Of a DNA stretch of 51,664 nucleotides, positions 8,742 to 17,434 are shown piece by piece; the stretch's first letter is position 1; the number at the start of each line of letters is the position of its first letter. Source of the DNA: Bacillus albus (GTDB lineage Bacteria > Bacillota > Bacilli > Bacillales > Bacillaceae_G); the NCBI RefSeq assembly GCF_001884185.1, contig NZ_MAOE01000078.1, positions 1 to 51,664 on the forward strand, read 5' to 3'. The position numbers and the translations under genes were made by a program. Below the pieces are notes generated by a model. That model did not search any database. It saw nothing but the letters and a program-made list of their open reading frames with translations, and was not told where the DNA came from.

Positions 8742-9128
8742 CGTTTTTCGACAGAAGACTCCTTCCTCAAAAATGTGAAGGTGTAAAACACCAATTTTAG
8801 GTGGGAGATGAATGTCGGTTGGCATACGCCAACATGTTTGCTACCATATACTTGTACAGATTGCTCTTTGAAAACTGAAGATATGAGGTTGGTTGCAGAA
8901 AAACGTTGCAACCGTAAAATCTTCAACGTTCTTTCGCCCCACGTTTGCTGAAGTTGCGAAAACCAAGCTAAAGTAGGAAGCGTGGTGAGTCAACGTACAA
9001 GATACTTATGTTTTCACCGTAGGGACTACGGGCAGAGCCTGCTAAGATAACTGTTGGATACATCGGTGTTCGCAGGAATCTCCCACTTCAAACAGTCTCC
9101 GTAAGGACGTTAAGTGGTGAGTAGTTCA
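8742..9128 (+). mobile_element. Non-autonomous IS605-type element (type A), copy 1
   Basis: 387 bases beginning CGTTTTTCGACAGAAGACTC right after TTTAT and ending GTAGTTCA. Two other copies lie at 16658-17042 and 45955-46339, and the same left end opens a tnpB-bearing element at 51040. The right end has the CCCACTTCAA...TTAAGTGG hairpin typical of IS605 right ends. No transposase frame is present. Comparison with the duplicated block at about 1730-1745 shows the empty site, so insertion occurred inside a pre-existing hairpin array. Confidence 0.8.
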
Positions 9129-9556
9129 AAGAATAGTGGTTGCAAAATGAACCTCGTGACAAGAGTACTTTATTAAGTGCTCTTTTTTGGTTTTACACTA
9201 AAAAAATGAAATTTTTTATGAAAATAGCATCTTTTTAGATAATAGTTCCAAATCAATTGAACAAATTCAAAAATTTGTTCATCGCTAAATCCATGTTAAA
9301 ATCTCTTGTGAGTACGACGTATCTCGATCATATGAAGCTTTGTGACATTTTCTGCTTGGCTTCTTTTTTCAACAATCCGTTAGTTAATTGTACTGACTAC
9401 CTTGATTTACAAAATTACTTTTTTAATACATTTATGAAACATCATGTGTTATGTTCATTACGTTCTTATTTTTTAATGTCGTGTAAGATATACTATGACT
9501 TGAAGCTCTAGACTCCTAATCCTAGGGCTTCTTCATTTAAATAAGAAGTGTTAATT
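9129..9556 (+). ncRNA. Hairpin array after paralogue B (duplicate of 1745-2150)
   Basis: Contains the same succession of terminator hairpins as after paralogue A. They are GAGTACT/AGTGCTC with a T-run (about 9160-9187), a GAAGC...GGCTTC hairpin (about 9333-9367) and CTCTAG/CTAGGGC (about 9505-9530). Order and spacing are conserved while the sequence has drifted. That suggests selection on short transcripts, or a fairly recent duplication. Confidence 0.4.
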
Positions 9557-9721
9557 ATGCCAGAAACATTAATGATTTTGTTATATATTTGTTTCGGATT
9601 GATTACAGTTTTTAGCTTAATAAAAGAATTAAAAAAACCACAGAAAAGCCAGTTCTTGATTTTAGTTGATTCTCTAATTTTGCTAGGAGCTTTATTCCTA
9701 GTAGGTAGTATCTTCATCTAA
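9557..9721 (+). CDS. 54-aa hydrophobic peptide, paralogue C
   Basis: ATG 9557 (weak site AAGAAGTG) opens MPETLMILLYICFGLITV..., with SLIKELKKP in the hinge as in paralogue A. It is the most diverged of the three but has exactly the same length. Two membrane helices are expected. It sits directly behind the hairpin array of paralogue B. Confidence 0.6.
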   Translation: MPETLMILLYICFGLITVFSLIKELKKPQKSQFLILVDSLILLGALFLVGSIFI

Positions 9722-10417
9722 ATTACATAACTAGAACTCCATTAAAGAGCAAAGCAGCCTATCACAAGTCAACTGCTTTTTACTAAAGTTAGCCCCTACC
9801 TTATACCGATTTGTCTCTTGAGTGTTAGGAGAAATCCTAGCCTATTCTGTTAAAAAAGAGCTTCTACGCCTCAATCTAAAATCAATATTCTGTGTATACT
9901 ATACTTGCATCTAGATTATCACCTTAAGAACGAGCAGTTAGCTTTTGCTAGCCGCTCTTTTATTTACGAAAAATGATAAGATTTTTTATAATAATTTTTC
10001 TTTATTTCTCAATATAAAGAGCCTTGGATTTCTGTTAACAATCATTTACTATATGATCAAAGAGTAATTAAAAGACTTACTCTTTGCTATTGAGGGAAGA
10101 GCCTGAGAGCCATATCAGGCTCTTCTTTGTTTATATACCATGTATTAAAATAACGGCTTTATACACCTTTATTCATTTCATAAATAATATTTGTTATACG
10201 TAATATATAAATTATATTATAATATTCTTATGAAACATCACGTGTTTCAAATACAACATTTGATGACCTTTTACCTTTCCGTAAGAGGTCTTTTTTTATA
10301 ACTATTTTTTAAAATTCACCTTAATTCCCCTGATTTTTTATTAATTTGAACCGGAAACAAAAATACAATCTAAAGTATCTCTTTTACCGTATGTATAGTT
10401 ATATTTTTGAACTACCC
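9722..10417 (+). ncRNA. Third hairpin array, no gene seen
   Basis: Holds a GAGCAGTTAGC/GCTAGCCGCTC hairpin with T-run (about 9935-9963), an AGAGCCTGA/TCAGGCTCTTC terminator (about 10097-10128) and a GACC...GGTC terminator (about 10264-10297). The set parallels the two arrays upstream, with little sequence identity except the first hairpin. Confidence 0.35.
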
Positions 10418-10530
10418 CCACTTTCACTTCGTTTAGAAGTGGGGGATTCCTAAGTAAAGAGTTCTATCGAACTCTAATTGATTAGGGTTGGGTTTCGCTA
10501 ATACCCTAATCATATTTCCTTAGTCTACAG
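10418..10530 (-). mobile_element. Solo IS605 right end with guide-RNA-like scaffold
   Basis: Read on minus, a hairpin-rich stretch leads to CCCCCACTTCTAAACG...AAGTGGGGGTAGTTCAA, the standard right end of an IS605-group element. No transposase gene is near. It could be a relic or an orphan omega RNA gene. Confidence 0.55.
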
Positions 10531-10827
10531 GTCTACAAAATTCAAATTTTTATTTTGATCAAATACTTCAATCAGTTGTAAGACCGTTAGGATATTTCAT
10601 ATTTTCAAATATAAAACGTCAAAAAAACGGACGTTTATGTTACAAATATCAAAGCAAAACAAAGTTTAGTAAAAAATGTATTGATATAACCTATTTTCAC
10701 ACGTATCTCGGCAAAAAAATAACAGAAATTTTATAAATATATAACAAAAAGAGTCCTGATTGATACGGACTCTTTTTTGAGTTTTTACAAAAGTAAACTT
10801 TTAAACACATAATTACATTTCTATTCT
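10531..10827. other. Intergenic with YrrS-like gene terminator
   Basis: The only clear signal is the AAAAAGAGTCC/GGACTCTTTTTT hairpin at 10745-10782, which can terminate the minus-strand gene at 10828. Confidence 0.6.
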
Positions 10828-11574
10828 TTATTTTACCACCTGAACAGATACTGGTTTCCATCCCTGATTCTCTACCCAATCAATATTAACCTTATATTTT
10901 TTATTACTTTGCTTATCTCGTACATTACCGTAGGCTTTATTATTACCATTATTCCCAATAAAATCAAAAGTCAATTGGCTCTCTGGAACATCCACAGCAT
11001 AAGAAATTGCTTTTTTCATCTCACTCCAATCTACTGTTCCTTCTTTAAATTTCATTTCAGGTTTTGCTCCTTGCGCTGTACCAATTGGCTTCCAAGAAGG
11101 ATTAGTTTGAGAACCTTTTTCTTGAGATGCCATTTTTTCTTCCTCTTTATTTTCATTTTCGTTTTCGTTCGTTTTTACCGTTTTTTCTACTTTTAGTTTC
11201 CCTTCTAACTGTGCTGCTTCTTTATCTCCACTTTTCTTCTCTTCTATCTGTGCTGCTTCTTTATCTTCATTTTTCTTCCCTTCTATCTGTGCTGCTTCTT
11301 TATCTTCATTTTTCTTCTCTTCTATCTTTACTGTTTCTTTATCTTCATTTTTCTTCTCTTCTATCTTTACTGTTTCTTTATCTTCATTTTTCTTCTCTTC
11401 TATCTTTGTTGCTTTCTTTTCATGAGCAATTGCTTTCTTTGATGCATCAGAAGGGGTAAACAACTGGTATGTCACTATACCAACTGTCACTAATATCAAA
11501 GTAAATGCAATATTAAAAATCACCTTTTGACGACGATTCTGTTGTTTTTCTTGAAACCTGCTTACTTGTCCCAT
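10828..11574 (-). CDS. YrrS-like membrane-anchored protein with charged repeats
   Basis: 248 residues from ATG 11574. A cytoplasmic basic start (SRFQEKQQNRRQK) leads to one membrane helix (about 20-40), then a repeat region of about six 13-residue units of the form KIEEKKNEDKETV (about 55-135). The C-terminal domain (about 155-248, with KFKEGTVDWSEM and WVENQGWKPVSV) matches the DUF1510/YrrS family, found next to penicillin-binding proteins in Bacillus. The outer domain should face the wall. The 39-bp DNA repeat (11206-11420) probably varies in copy number. Plasmid copies of YrrS are unusual; the chromosomal one lacks such a long repeat as far as I recall. Confidence 0.8.
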   Translation of the reverse strand: MGQVSRFQEKQQNRRQKVIFNIAFTLILVTVGIVTYQLFTPSDASKKAIAHEKKATKIEEKKNEDKETVKIEEKKNEDKETVKIEEKKNEDKEAAQIEGKKNEDKEAAQIEEKKSGDKEAAQLEGKLKVEKTVKTNENENENKEEEKMASQEKGSQTNPSWKPIGTAQGAKPEMKFKEGTVDWSEMKKAISYAVDVPESQLTFDFIGNNGNNKAYGNVRDKQSNKKYKVNIDWVENQGWKPVSVQVVK

Positions 11575-11810
11575 TCTTTAAACCTCCGTGTTTATTGTTT
11601 CCTCTACTCTTTATGCATTATCCCTATAATTCTTAATATTTTTATTAAATAATAGAAATGAACTACACTTTCCATACAGCATTTCATATCATAATAAAAT
11701 TTGTTTTTTTCAAGCATCTGATGTATGTTACTCAAAATAATTTAATACATTAAAAATTGATAAGCTTCAGCACTTTAGAAACCTTCAATTTTATTCAAAG
11801 GTGATTCTAA

Positions 11811-12260
11811 TTACGTCCATATTAGATCTTTTGTAGAAAGCTTTTTAACAATTAAGCCTCTTCTTCCCTTATTTATAATTTTTAAATTGAATTTCCCCCT
11901 ATGGTATAATAAAGATGTTTCGTTTTCTAATGGGGTATGTCGTAAAATCAAAAGGGATTTTATCTCTTTTACCTTCTTTTCAGAGTAACTTTCACCACTA
12001 GGAAATTCTATTACTCCTAATGTAATCTTTAATTTGCTCTCATCAAAAAGCCACTCCTTATTAAGTTCCCTTATCTTTTGTATAAAACTTCTTTTGGTTT
12101 TTCCTATATAGAGCAATGTTTCATTCTTAGCATCTACTCTAGAGATTGTAAATATCCCCTTCTTAGAAGCTTCTTCTCTATTATACAAATCATTTATACT
12201 ATACAATCCATACCATTTAATATGTACTGTTTCTATGAATCTCACCTCATTTTTAGACAA
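11811..12260 (-). CDS. GIY-YIG nuclease-like protein
   Basis: 149 residues from ATG 12260, with GAGGTGAG upstream. The core has GIFTISRV (GIY position) and LLYIGKTKRSF (YIG position) with the usual arginine-bearing helix. Further on come KEIKSLLILRHTPLEN, which fits the catalytic-glutamate helix (typically E..LI...P..N), and a beta-rich tail. Such small proteins are homing or restriction-like nucleases or repair enzymes. It stands alone between non-coding regions. No DNA-binding domain is visible. Confidence 0.7.
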   Translation of the reverse strand: MSKNEVRFIETVHIKWYGLYSINDLYNREEASKKGIFTISRVDAKNETLLYIGKTKRSFIQKIRELNKEWLFDESKLKITLGVIEFPSGESYSEKKVKEIKSLLILRHTPLENETSLLYHRGKFNLKIINKGRRGLIVKKLSTKDLIWT

Positions 12261-13050
12261 TATTATAATTTCTGAATGTTCAAATTATTGTGGGTACATA
12301 GTCTTGATTACTTGAATTATAAATTGCGCTTTTCAATAATACATTTTATTATTGCTAATTTCAATATATAGTTTAATTACTAATCTATATAAAAAACAAA
12401 GTGATGTCGTACCTAATATTTTATTTTTTCACGATATTAAACTATCGTGAAAAAAGATAGAGCGTTATGGAATAAAATATAATGTGTATGTACATTTCTT
12501 TTAAAAGAAATTTTGTAGTTTGCAACTGAATTACAAAAAATATCGATTTTTGAAAACTAAATTATTAAAAAGGACTACATAGTTTAGTAGCCCTTTTTAA
12601 GTCCAGAAATCTGTATGATTGATGTTTTTACCTGTTAACCTCCGTAATGCATTAATAAGCTTGTTTGGATTTTTAAATGAACAAAAAATATATCTTACAA
12701 ATAATGTAACAACTATTTAAGTGCAGCCTATGTTTTAGGACTCCTGATCAGTATTTTTGTTAGTGGTATTATCATTTTTCTATTTTAAGATATGATGCTC
12801 ATATTAAATGGGATTGTAGCAGGAGCAATGGGAGGTTTAATGGCATAATGATATCTCAATCCAAATTGTATATCATTGTAATACTATTAATGAGATTGTT
12901 TACAGCCACTTTGGTTACCATGAGTCGATGAATTCGTAGTCAACCTGTAAGAATCTACTTCCTTATTTTTAGGTGTCTTTACTACTATCATTCTCTTGTT
13001 AATCGTATTTCTCAATTGCCACTGTGCATCAGCTTGATACAATTATATTA

Positions 13051-13133
13051 GATGGGGTCCAATACATATTATTAAAATTAAGATGGTTCAAGTCGGAGGA
13101 AGGTTACTCAATGAGTGTCTTTTCTTTATTTTT
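13051..13133 (+). repeat. AAGTCGGAGGAAGG hairpin repeat, copy 1
   Basis: A 75-85 bp motif. GATGGGGTCCAATACATATT is followed by TTAAAATTAAGATGG, then TTCAAGTCGGAGGAAGG, a short hairpin and TCTTTTCTTTATTTT. Related copies are at 13530-13600, 14481-14562 and 16165-16240. The conserved core precedes the hairpin, so this is more than a shared terminator; a small RNA family is possible. Confidence 0.55.
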
Positions 13134-13529
13134 CAATACAAGAACTTAAAAATATACTATTATTTAAATGCAAAATCCCTTTTATACAATGACGTAGTAA
13201 TACCCAACAAAAAAACCACCTATTTCCGTTGGTGAGTCTTTTCTTTATTACACAATACCCAATTATACTCTCTTTTTTATAAACCTTATGCAATTATACA
13301 TATTCGCGAAAATTACACCAATTAAATATTACATATAGTAAAATAAAAATGTGGATACATTCTATAAAACAGATTCTTTTGATAGGCGTAACATATCAAT
13401 TATTATAGAAGGTGTGGCGCCACTCTAATACTAATCTCAAATTTCTTGTATTTTGTAAACTAACAATCTGGTGTATATAGACGATTCTGTTTTATAGGAT
13501 GTGTTTATAGGTATAACAAAGGGATAATA

Positions 13530-13600
13530 CGGATAAGTTTATACTAAATGAATGTGGTTCAAGTCGGAGGAAGGCACCTTAGGGTGTCTTTTCTTTATAA
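13530..13600 (+). repeat. AAGTCGGAGGAAGG hairpin repeat, copy 2
   Basis: Keeps GTGGTTCAAGTCGGAGGAAG, then a GGCACCTTAGGGTGTC hairpin and a T-rich end. The upstream half differs from copies 1 and 3. Confidence 0.5.
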
Positions 13601-13774
13601 AAAAACTAATTCACTTTCTCCTTGTATAATTGCTCATATTACTTATAACTTATATGTATTTTTATAAAAAATATTGAGGGTACCCCAAATGGTAAATACA
13701 AAGACTCCATTTTAAAAAATATTAAATAAAATAGAGTCTCTTGTTAGAAATCTGAATTTAATTTTATACACAGC

Positions 13775-13975
13775 CTATTCTTCAAACCAAAACAGAACTT
13801 CAATAGGTACTTTTAAAACCTTTGCTATATCATAAGTAAGTTTGAATGAAGGATTATATTTTCCATTTTCAAGATTGCCAATTGTTTCCCTTCTAACACC
13901 CACCTCTTTGGCTAAATCTTCTTGAGACATATTTAACCTAACTCTATATTCTTTCATTCTAGTCTTAAGTGGCAT
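13775..13975 (-). CDS. XRE-type helix-turn-helix regulator (66 aa)
   Basis: The start is taken at ATG 13975 (MPLKTRMKEYRVRLNMSQED) because GAAAGGAATG lies just upstream. The longer frame starts inside the previous gene. Residues about 4-60 form one HTH_3 fold with SQEDLAKEVGVRRETIGNLE as the turn and recognition helix. It ends VLFWFEE like YozG/YvaO-type small regulators. It overlaps the membrane-protein gene upstream by about 10 bases, so the two are translationally coupled. The pair is a common Bacillus arrangement in which the small regulator controls its own operon. Confidence 0.88.
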   Translation of the reverse strand: MPLKTRMKEYRVRLNMSQEDLAKEVGVRRETIGNLENGKYNPSFKLTYDIAKVLKVPIEVLFWFEE

Positions 13976-14324
13976 CTTGCATTCCTTTCTTTTCTCTACG
14001 CTCAAATATCTCTAAATTAATTATAAATGTGCCTAAAGGTATGGAAACTGAAATTATAACGAAGAACCGAATTATATGTAAATTTTCTAATATAAAAACA
14101 CTTAAGAGTAGTATACTGCCTAGTACTAGTGCTACGAAAAAAGCTCTTGTTGCAGCGATCCTAACATGCAGCATAAAAAGTTCATCTGGTACTACTTTTG
14201 CATATGTGAAGAAGAAAAAGAAACCGAAAAAATAATATGCCCATGAAATATCACCTAAAAATGTAAACGGACCTAAAAAACCAAAAAACCCAAGAAATCC
14301 TAAATATGCCAATTTATTTTTCAT
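13965..14324 (-). CDS. DUF3796-type membrane protein
   Basis: 119 residues from ATG 14324, with AGGAGGTT upstream. It starts MKNKLAYLGFLGFFGFLGPF, the glycine/phenylalanine-rich first helix typical of DUF3796 proteins, followed by three further hydrophobic segments. The 3' end overlaps the HTH regulator gene. Such proteins are nearly always paired with a small XRE regulator and are thought to act as membrane partners; their exact role is unknown. Confidence 0.8.
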   Translation of the reverse strand: MKNKLAYLGFLGFFGFLGPFTFLGDISWAYYFFGFFFFFTYAKVVPDELFMLHVRIAATRAFFVALVLGSILLLSVFILENLHIIRFFVIISVSIPLGTFIINLEIFERREKKGMQDAT

Positions 14325-14480
14325 ATAAACCTCCTATGTGATATATTTCGCTCTTAACGTTATAAATATATCACATAGATATGATAATAAAAAGGATTGA
14401 AAACAGTACAACTTCTTTATAAACGTCATGAATTCATCTGAAAGTTACACCAATATTACTTAACGTGGTAAAATAATAGT

Positions 14481-14562
14481 TGGATGGGAGTCCAATACAT
14501 ATTATTAAAATTAAGATGGTTCAAGTCGGAGAAAGGACACTCATTGAGTGTCCTTTCTTTTT
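14481..14562 (+). repeat. AAGTCGGAGGAAGG hairpin repeat, copy 3
   Basis: Shares CCAATACATATTATTAAAAT and GGTTCAAGTCGGAG with copy 1 and ends in a perfect GGACACTC-ATT-GAGTGTCC hairpin with a T-run. That hairpin also closes the minus-strand secreted-protein gene, so it may terminate both strands. Confidence 0.6.
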
Positions 14563-14828
14563 TAACAATATTCAGGTTCATATAACACGTATAACTGTCC
14601 ACCCTTTGTAACAGTTCCTTTTAAATAATGTTTTATTCCACCTTTTATCACTACCATAGGCATATCTTCTTTTTTAGCATAAGGAAAAGCCTTATAATCA
14701 CATGATGCAGCAATTGGCTTCTTACTACTATTCAAATTATTATCAGTATCTACAGCTGCGTATGCTCCTGTAGTACCAGATAGCATAAGCCCAGTTGCTA
14801 AAGCCCCTACTACTAATTTCTTAAACAT
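14562..14828 (-). CDS. Small secreted protein (88 aa)
   Basis: The start is ATG 14828 (MFKKLVVGALATGLMLSG), with TTGGGAATTATT upstream; the frame extension upstream uses TTG. A clear signal peptide ends at AYA near residue 24. The mature part has two cysteines (SCDY and the last residue, EYC), which may form a disulfide, and short beta-like segments. It resembles small exported Bacillus proteins of unknown role. Located alone. Confidence 0.7.
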   Translation of the reverse strand: MFKKLVVGALATGLMLSGTTGAYAAVDTDNNLNSSKKPIAASCDYKAFPYAKKEDMPMVVIKGGIKHYLKGTVTKGGQLYVLYEPEYC

Positions 14829-14840
14829 AATAATTCCCAA

Positions 14841-15229
14841 TCAAATATTTTTATAACTTGCACTTTAAATGTATCACTTTTGTATTTTTTGTAAATATTT
14901 TTCATATATAGAAATATTCGTTTTAATTTTAGTGATTTTTGGGGTTAATTTTATCAACTGTAAAAGAGAGGGTTTTAGAACAATATGTAATAATGCATAA
15001 TATGTTGGTCAGATATTATGATATACTCACAAAGAGCTGATACAACATTTCTTTAGATTGGAAAACTAAAGTCTTATTTACCTATGGAAAAGGCGCCTAA
15101 TGGCGTCTTTTCTTTATTTTCAAAAGGACCTGCTCATTTCTTTCTTCAAAACATAAGGTAAAACGAACCCGTTAAAATCCATAGAATGAATCCTAGTTTT
15201 CCCCCTTATCTTAAGGAGGAACTATTGTT
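14841..15229. other. Intergenic region
   Basis: Holds a GGCGCC-TAAT-GGCGTC hairpin with a T-rich tail (about 15089-15118), perhaps a distant member of the nearby hairpin-repeat family. No gene seen. Confidence 0.4.
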
Positions 15230-15340
15230 ATGGGATATAGTGGTAGTTGTGGCGAAGGCTGCGGTTTTGCTGGAAGATTTGCTTTATTAGTTGTATTATT
15301 TATTCTATTAATCATTATCGGATGCAGTTGCTTCTGCTAA
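15230..15340 (+). CDS. YjcZ family sporulation-type peptide
   Basis: 36 residues from ATG 15230, with TTAAGGAGGAAC upstream. The sequence MGYSGSCGEGCGFAGRFALL followed by a VVLFILLIIIG helix fits the YjcZ/YtzI-like family of tiny glycine-rich membrane peptides found many times in Bacillus genomes and linked to sporulation. Five cysteines are more than usual. A weak hairpin follows. Confidence 0.85.
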   Translation: MGYSGSCGEGCGFAGRFALLVVLFILLIIIGCSCFC

Positions 15341-15759
15341 AAAACTATTGGAAAAGACTCTTTAAGGTGTCTTTTCTCTTGTACATTATATCCATTATAA
15401 GCTCATTAATTTTTATTTATGTTTAATATAATCTCTGTAGTAGTTTACAGTAATACCTTATGTACATATCAAAAAGAAGTGATGCGTTAACATCCCTTCT
15501 AATACCTACTACCATCAGGGTAGTGATATATCATTTATTTTTTACGAATCCCATCCCTATCCTTCCAAATTGAAAGCAGGGATAACCAATTGCCTCCACA
15601 ATAAACAGTTACCTTTATTCTTTCATATTGGTACAATCTCATTAATATAAAATAACCCACCTATTCTCCAAGGAGAACTATATGTAATTTTGCACTTGTA
15701 CTTGTATACGATCAAATCATAACAAAACTTTAAGTATCATTTATATATAGTAATTAAAA
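15341..15759. other. Intergenic region
   Basis: AT-rich; a CTACTACC-ATCA-GGGTAGTGA hairpin (about 15505-15530) is the only clear structure. No gene seen. Confidence 0.35.
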
Positions 15760-16056
15760 TTAACTTAATAGCCCTAAAACCTTAATAATTTCAATTGTTT
15801 TATCATCTTTTATTCTACAATAAAGCCTTTTCCCCATACGTTCACTAATTACAATATTTCCAGAAGTTAATTTACGCAAATGTTGTACAATCAAATCTTC
15901 TGGAATTTTTGTTTTCTTACTTAGATCAGAAATTGACAAAGATCCATATGATATCAATTTACAAACCATTGATAATCGAGTAGGATTCCCTAATAACTCT
16001 AAAACTTTTATATTTTCTGTATAGAAACTAATGTCCAAATCAAAAGCCCTTAGCAA
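15760..16056 (-). CDS. ArsR-like winged-helix regulator (98 aa)
   Basis: The start is taken at TTG 16056 because TAGGAGGGTGG lies 6-16 bases upstream. The longer frame (to 16179) would overlap a non-coding repeat. The fold is seen in VLELLGNPTRLSMVCKL (helix 1-2), SLSISDLSKKTKIPEDLIVQ (helix-turn-helix) and GNIVISERMGKRLYC (wing). It lacks the metal-binding ELCVCD motif of classic ArsR, so the signal is unknown. No obvious target gene is adjacent. Confidence 0.78.
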   Translation of the reverse strand: MLRAFDLDISFYTENIKVLELLGNPTRLSMVCKLISYGSLSISDLSKKTKIPEDLIVQHLRKLTSGNIVISERMGKRLYCRIKDDKTIEIIKVLGLLS

Positions 16057-16164
16057 ATCTTCCACCCTCCTAAAATAAGACAGATAACAACCAGAATATC
16101 TTAACATAAAAACAGTACAAATAACCCTGAAATATATCAATTGTCCATTGAGAAAAATAATATT

Positions 16165-16240
16165 CGGATGAAATTCCAATACATATTTTTAAAGTTAAAG
16201 TGGTTCTAGTCGGAGGAAGGCACCTTAGTGTGGCTTTTCA
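16165..16240 (+). repeat. AAGTCGGAGGAAGG hairpin repeat, copy 4
   Basis: Keeps CCAATACATATT and GTTCTAGTCGGAGGAAGG and a short CACCTTAGTGTGGC hairpin. It lies just upstream of the ArsR-like gene, in opposite orientation. Confidence 0.5.
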
Positions 16241-16378
16241 ATGAAAAACATCAAAAAAAACGGTCTAAATCTAGACCATTTTTATTTTATAATTACTTAA
16301 ATTCAAATGTAATTCCGTTATTTTTTTTCTCGATCTGCATCATCTGCTATCAGCCAAATTAATTGTTCCTTATGACCT

Positions 16379-16618
16379 TTAGCCAGTAACCATTTCAAGT
16401 TCTTTTAAACTATTACATATGTTTGTACCATGCTTGTTAATTCGTTTAAACTCCATAGGTTTTGAAGTTTTAGACTTTTCCCTTAGTGAACTCAAATTAT
16501 TAGAACATTCTACAATATTTAGACTGAATGTAGCTAATAAACAAAATATTATTAAATTCTTCAAATAGCCACTTCTAACTCTCTTTCGTATAAAATAAAC
16601 GCCTTCGAAATTATTCAT
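16379..16618 (-). CDS. Hypothetical exported peptide (79 aa)
   Basis: A basic start is followed by a hydrophobic stretch LIIFCLLATFSLNIVECSN that could be a lipoprotein signal (NIVEC). The remainder is hydrophilic. The ribosome site before ATG 16618 is poor, and an internal start is possible. Existence uncertain. Confidence 0.3.
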   Translation of the reverse strand: MNNFEGVYFIRKRVRSGYLKNLIIFCLLATFSLNIVECSNNLSSLREKSKTSKPMEFKRINKHGTNICNSLKELEMVTG

Positions 16619-16657
16619 ATGAAAATCAAAAGAAACTTTAAATCAAAATAATTTTAT

Positions 16658-17042
16658 CGTTTTCCGACAGAAGGCTCCTTCCTCAAAAATGTGAAGGTGT
16701 GAAACACCAATTTTAGGTGGGAGATGAATGTCGGTTGGCATAAGCCAACATGTTTGCTATCATTTACTTGTACAGATTGCTCTTTGAAAACTGAAGATAT
16801 GAGGTTGGTTGCAGAAAAACGTTGCAACCGTAAAATCTTCAACGTTCTTTCGCCCCATACTTGCCGAAGTTGCGAAAACCAAGCTAAAGTAGGTAGTGTG
16901 GTGAGTCAACGTACAAGATACTTATGTTTTCACCGTAGGGACTACGGGTAGAGCCTGCTAAGATAACCGGTGGATACACCGGTGTTCGCAGGAATCTCCC
17001 ACTTCAAACAGTCCGTAAGGACGTTAAGTGGTGAGTAGTTCA
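16658..17042 (+). mobile_element. Non-autonomous IS605-type element (type A), copy 2
   Basis: 385 bases, nearly identical to copy 3 at 45955-46339. It begins CGTTTTCCGACAGAAG directly after TTTAT and ends GTAGTTCA. An internal CCGGTGGATACACCGG hairpin and the CCCACTTCAA...TTAAGTGG right-end hairpin are present. Frames inside it are not genes. Confidence 0.8.
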
Positions 17043-17169
17043 AATTAGATTAGATGGTAGAAAATATTCTTATACTCATAAATTGTTACATTTGAGCCTG
17101 CTAGTGGTACAAAAAGAAGCTATCATCTATTAAATAAAATTCAACTTTGTGTAAGGGTTAATACAATTC

Positions 17170-17375
17170 TCTATTTTTTCAATCAATAGAGAATGCAAAA
17201 GACATTTAATGCGCCTCATAAACTATTCCCTTTTTATCTCCTAAAACATTTCATTCTAGTAAAAATATATTTTTCAGCTTTAATTGTTCCTTTAACTTTT
17301 CCGCTTCGATAAAATGACTATTTAACTTCTGTAGCAAGCAACCTAGTAATTAATCCAATCATGCCAATACAAACA
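17170..17375 (-). pseudogene. Degraded duplicate of the middle of the 207-aa membrane protein gene
   Basis: DNA at 17170-17375 aligns with 17755-17945 of the neighbouring gene. Examples are AGAATGCAAAAGACATTTAA against AGAATGCAAAAGGCATTTGA, and CTTCTGTAGCAAG against CTTCTGTAGTAAG. The frame is broken. Both ends are missing, and a type A element lies 130 bases away. Confidence 0.6.
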
Positions 17376-17434
17376 GCATATTAATAAGTTTCCCTACAAT
17401 AACTGAACTACTTAGTTTTTCTTCTGTTTTTTAT

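Larger units (their letters stand above)
12261..13774. other. 1.5-kb region with terminators and decayed membrane-gene fragments
   Basis: Contains a perfect hairpin TTTTTTCACGATA/TATCGTGAAAAAA (about 12423-12454) and an AAAGGACTAC/GTAGCCCTTT hairpin (about 12569-12600). Broken hydrophobic frames at 12720-12940 (for example AAYVLGLLISIFVSGIIIF and MMLILNGIVAGAMGG) look like remains of a membrane protein. Two copies of the GGTTCAAGTCGGAGGAAGG repeat lie at 13051-13133 and 13530-13600. No intact gene was found. Confidence 0.5.

Noticed and set aside
8738-8926. 62-aa minus-strand frame, repeated at 16654-16842 and 45951-46139, and 75-aa plus frames at 16724-16951 and 46021-46248
   Set aside because: They lie fully inside the non-autonomous IS605-type elements, overlap each other on both strands and have no ribosome sites; their conservation follows from the repeats.
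9257-9511. 84-aa plus-strand frame in the hairpin array
   Set aside because: It crosses several terminators, and the duplicated block at about 1860-2110 has no matching frame.
11206-11420. 39-bp tandem repeat as possible iterons
   Set aside because: It is in frame within the YrrS-like gene and encodes KIEEKKNEDKETV units.
11127-11459. 110-aa plus-strand frame with leucine/serine repeats
   Set aside because: Antisense shadow of the charged repeats in the YrrS-like protein.
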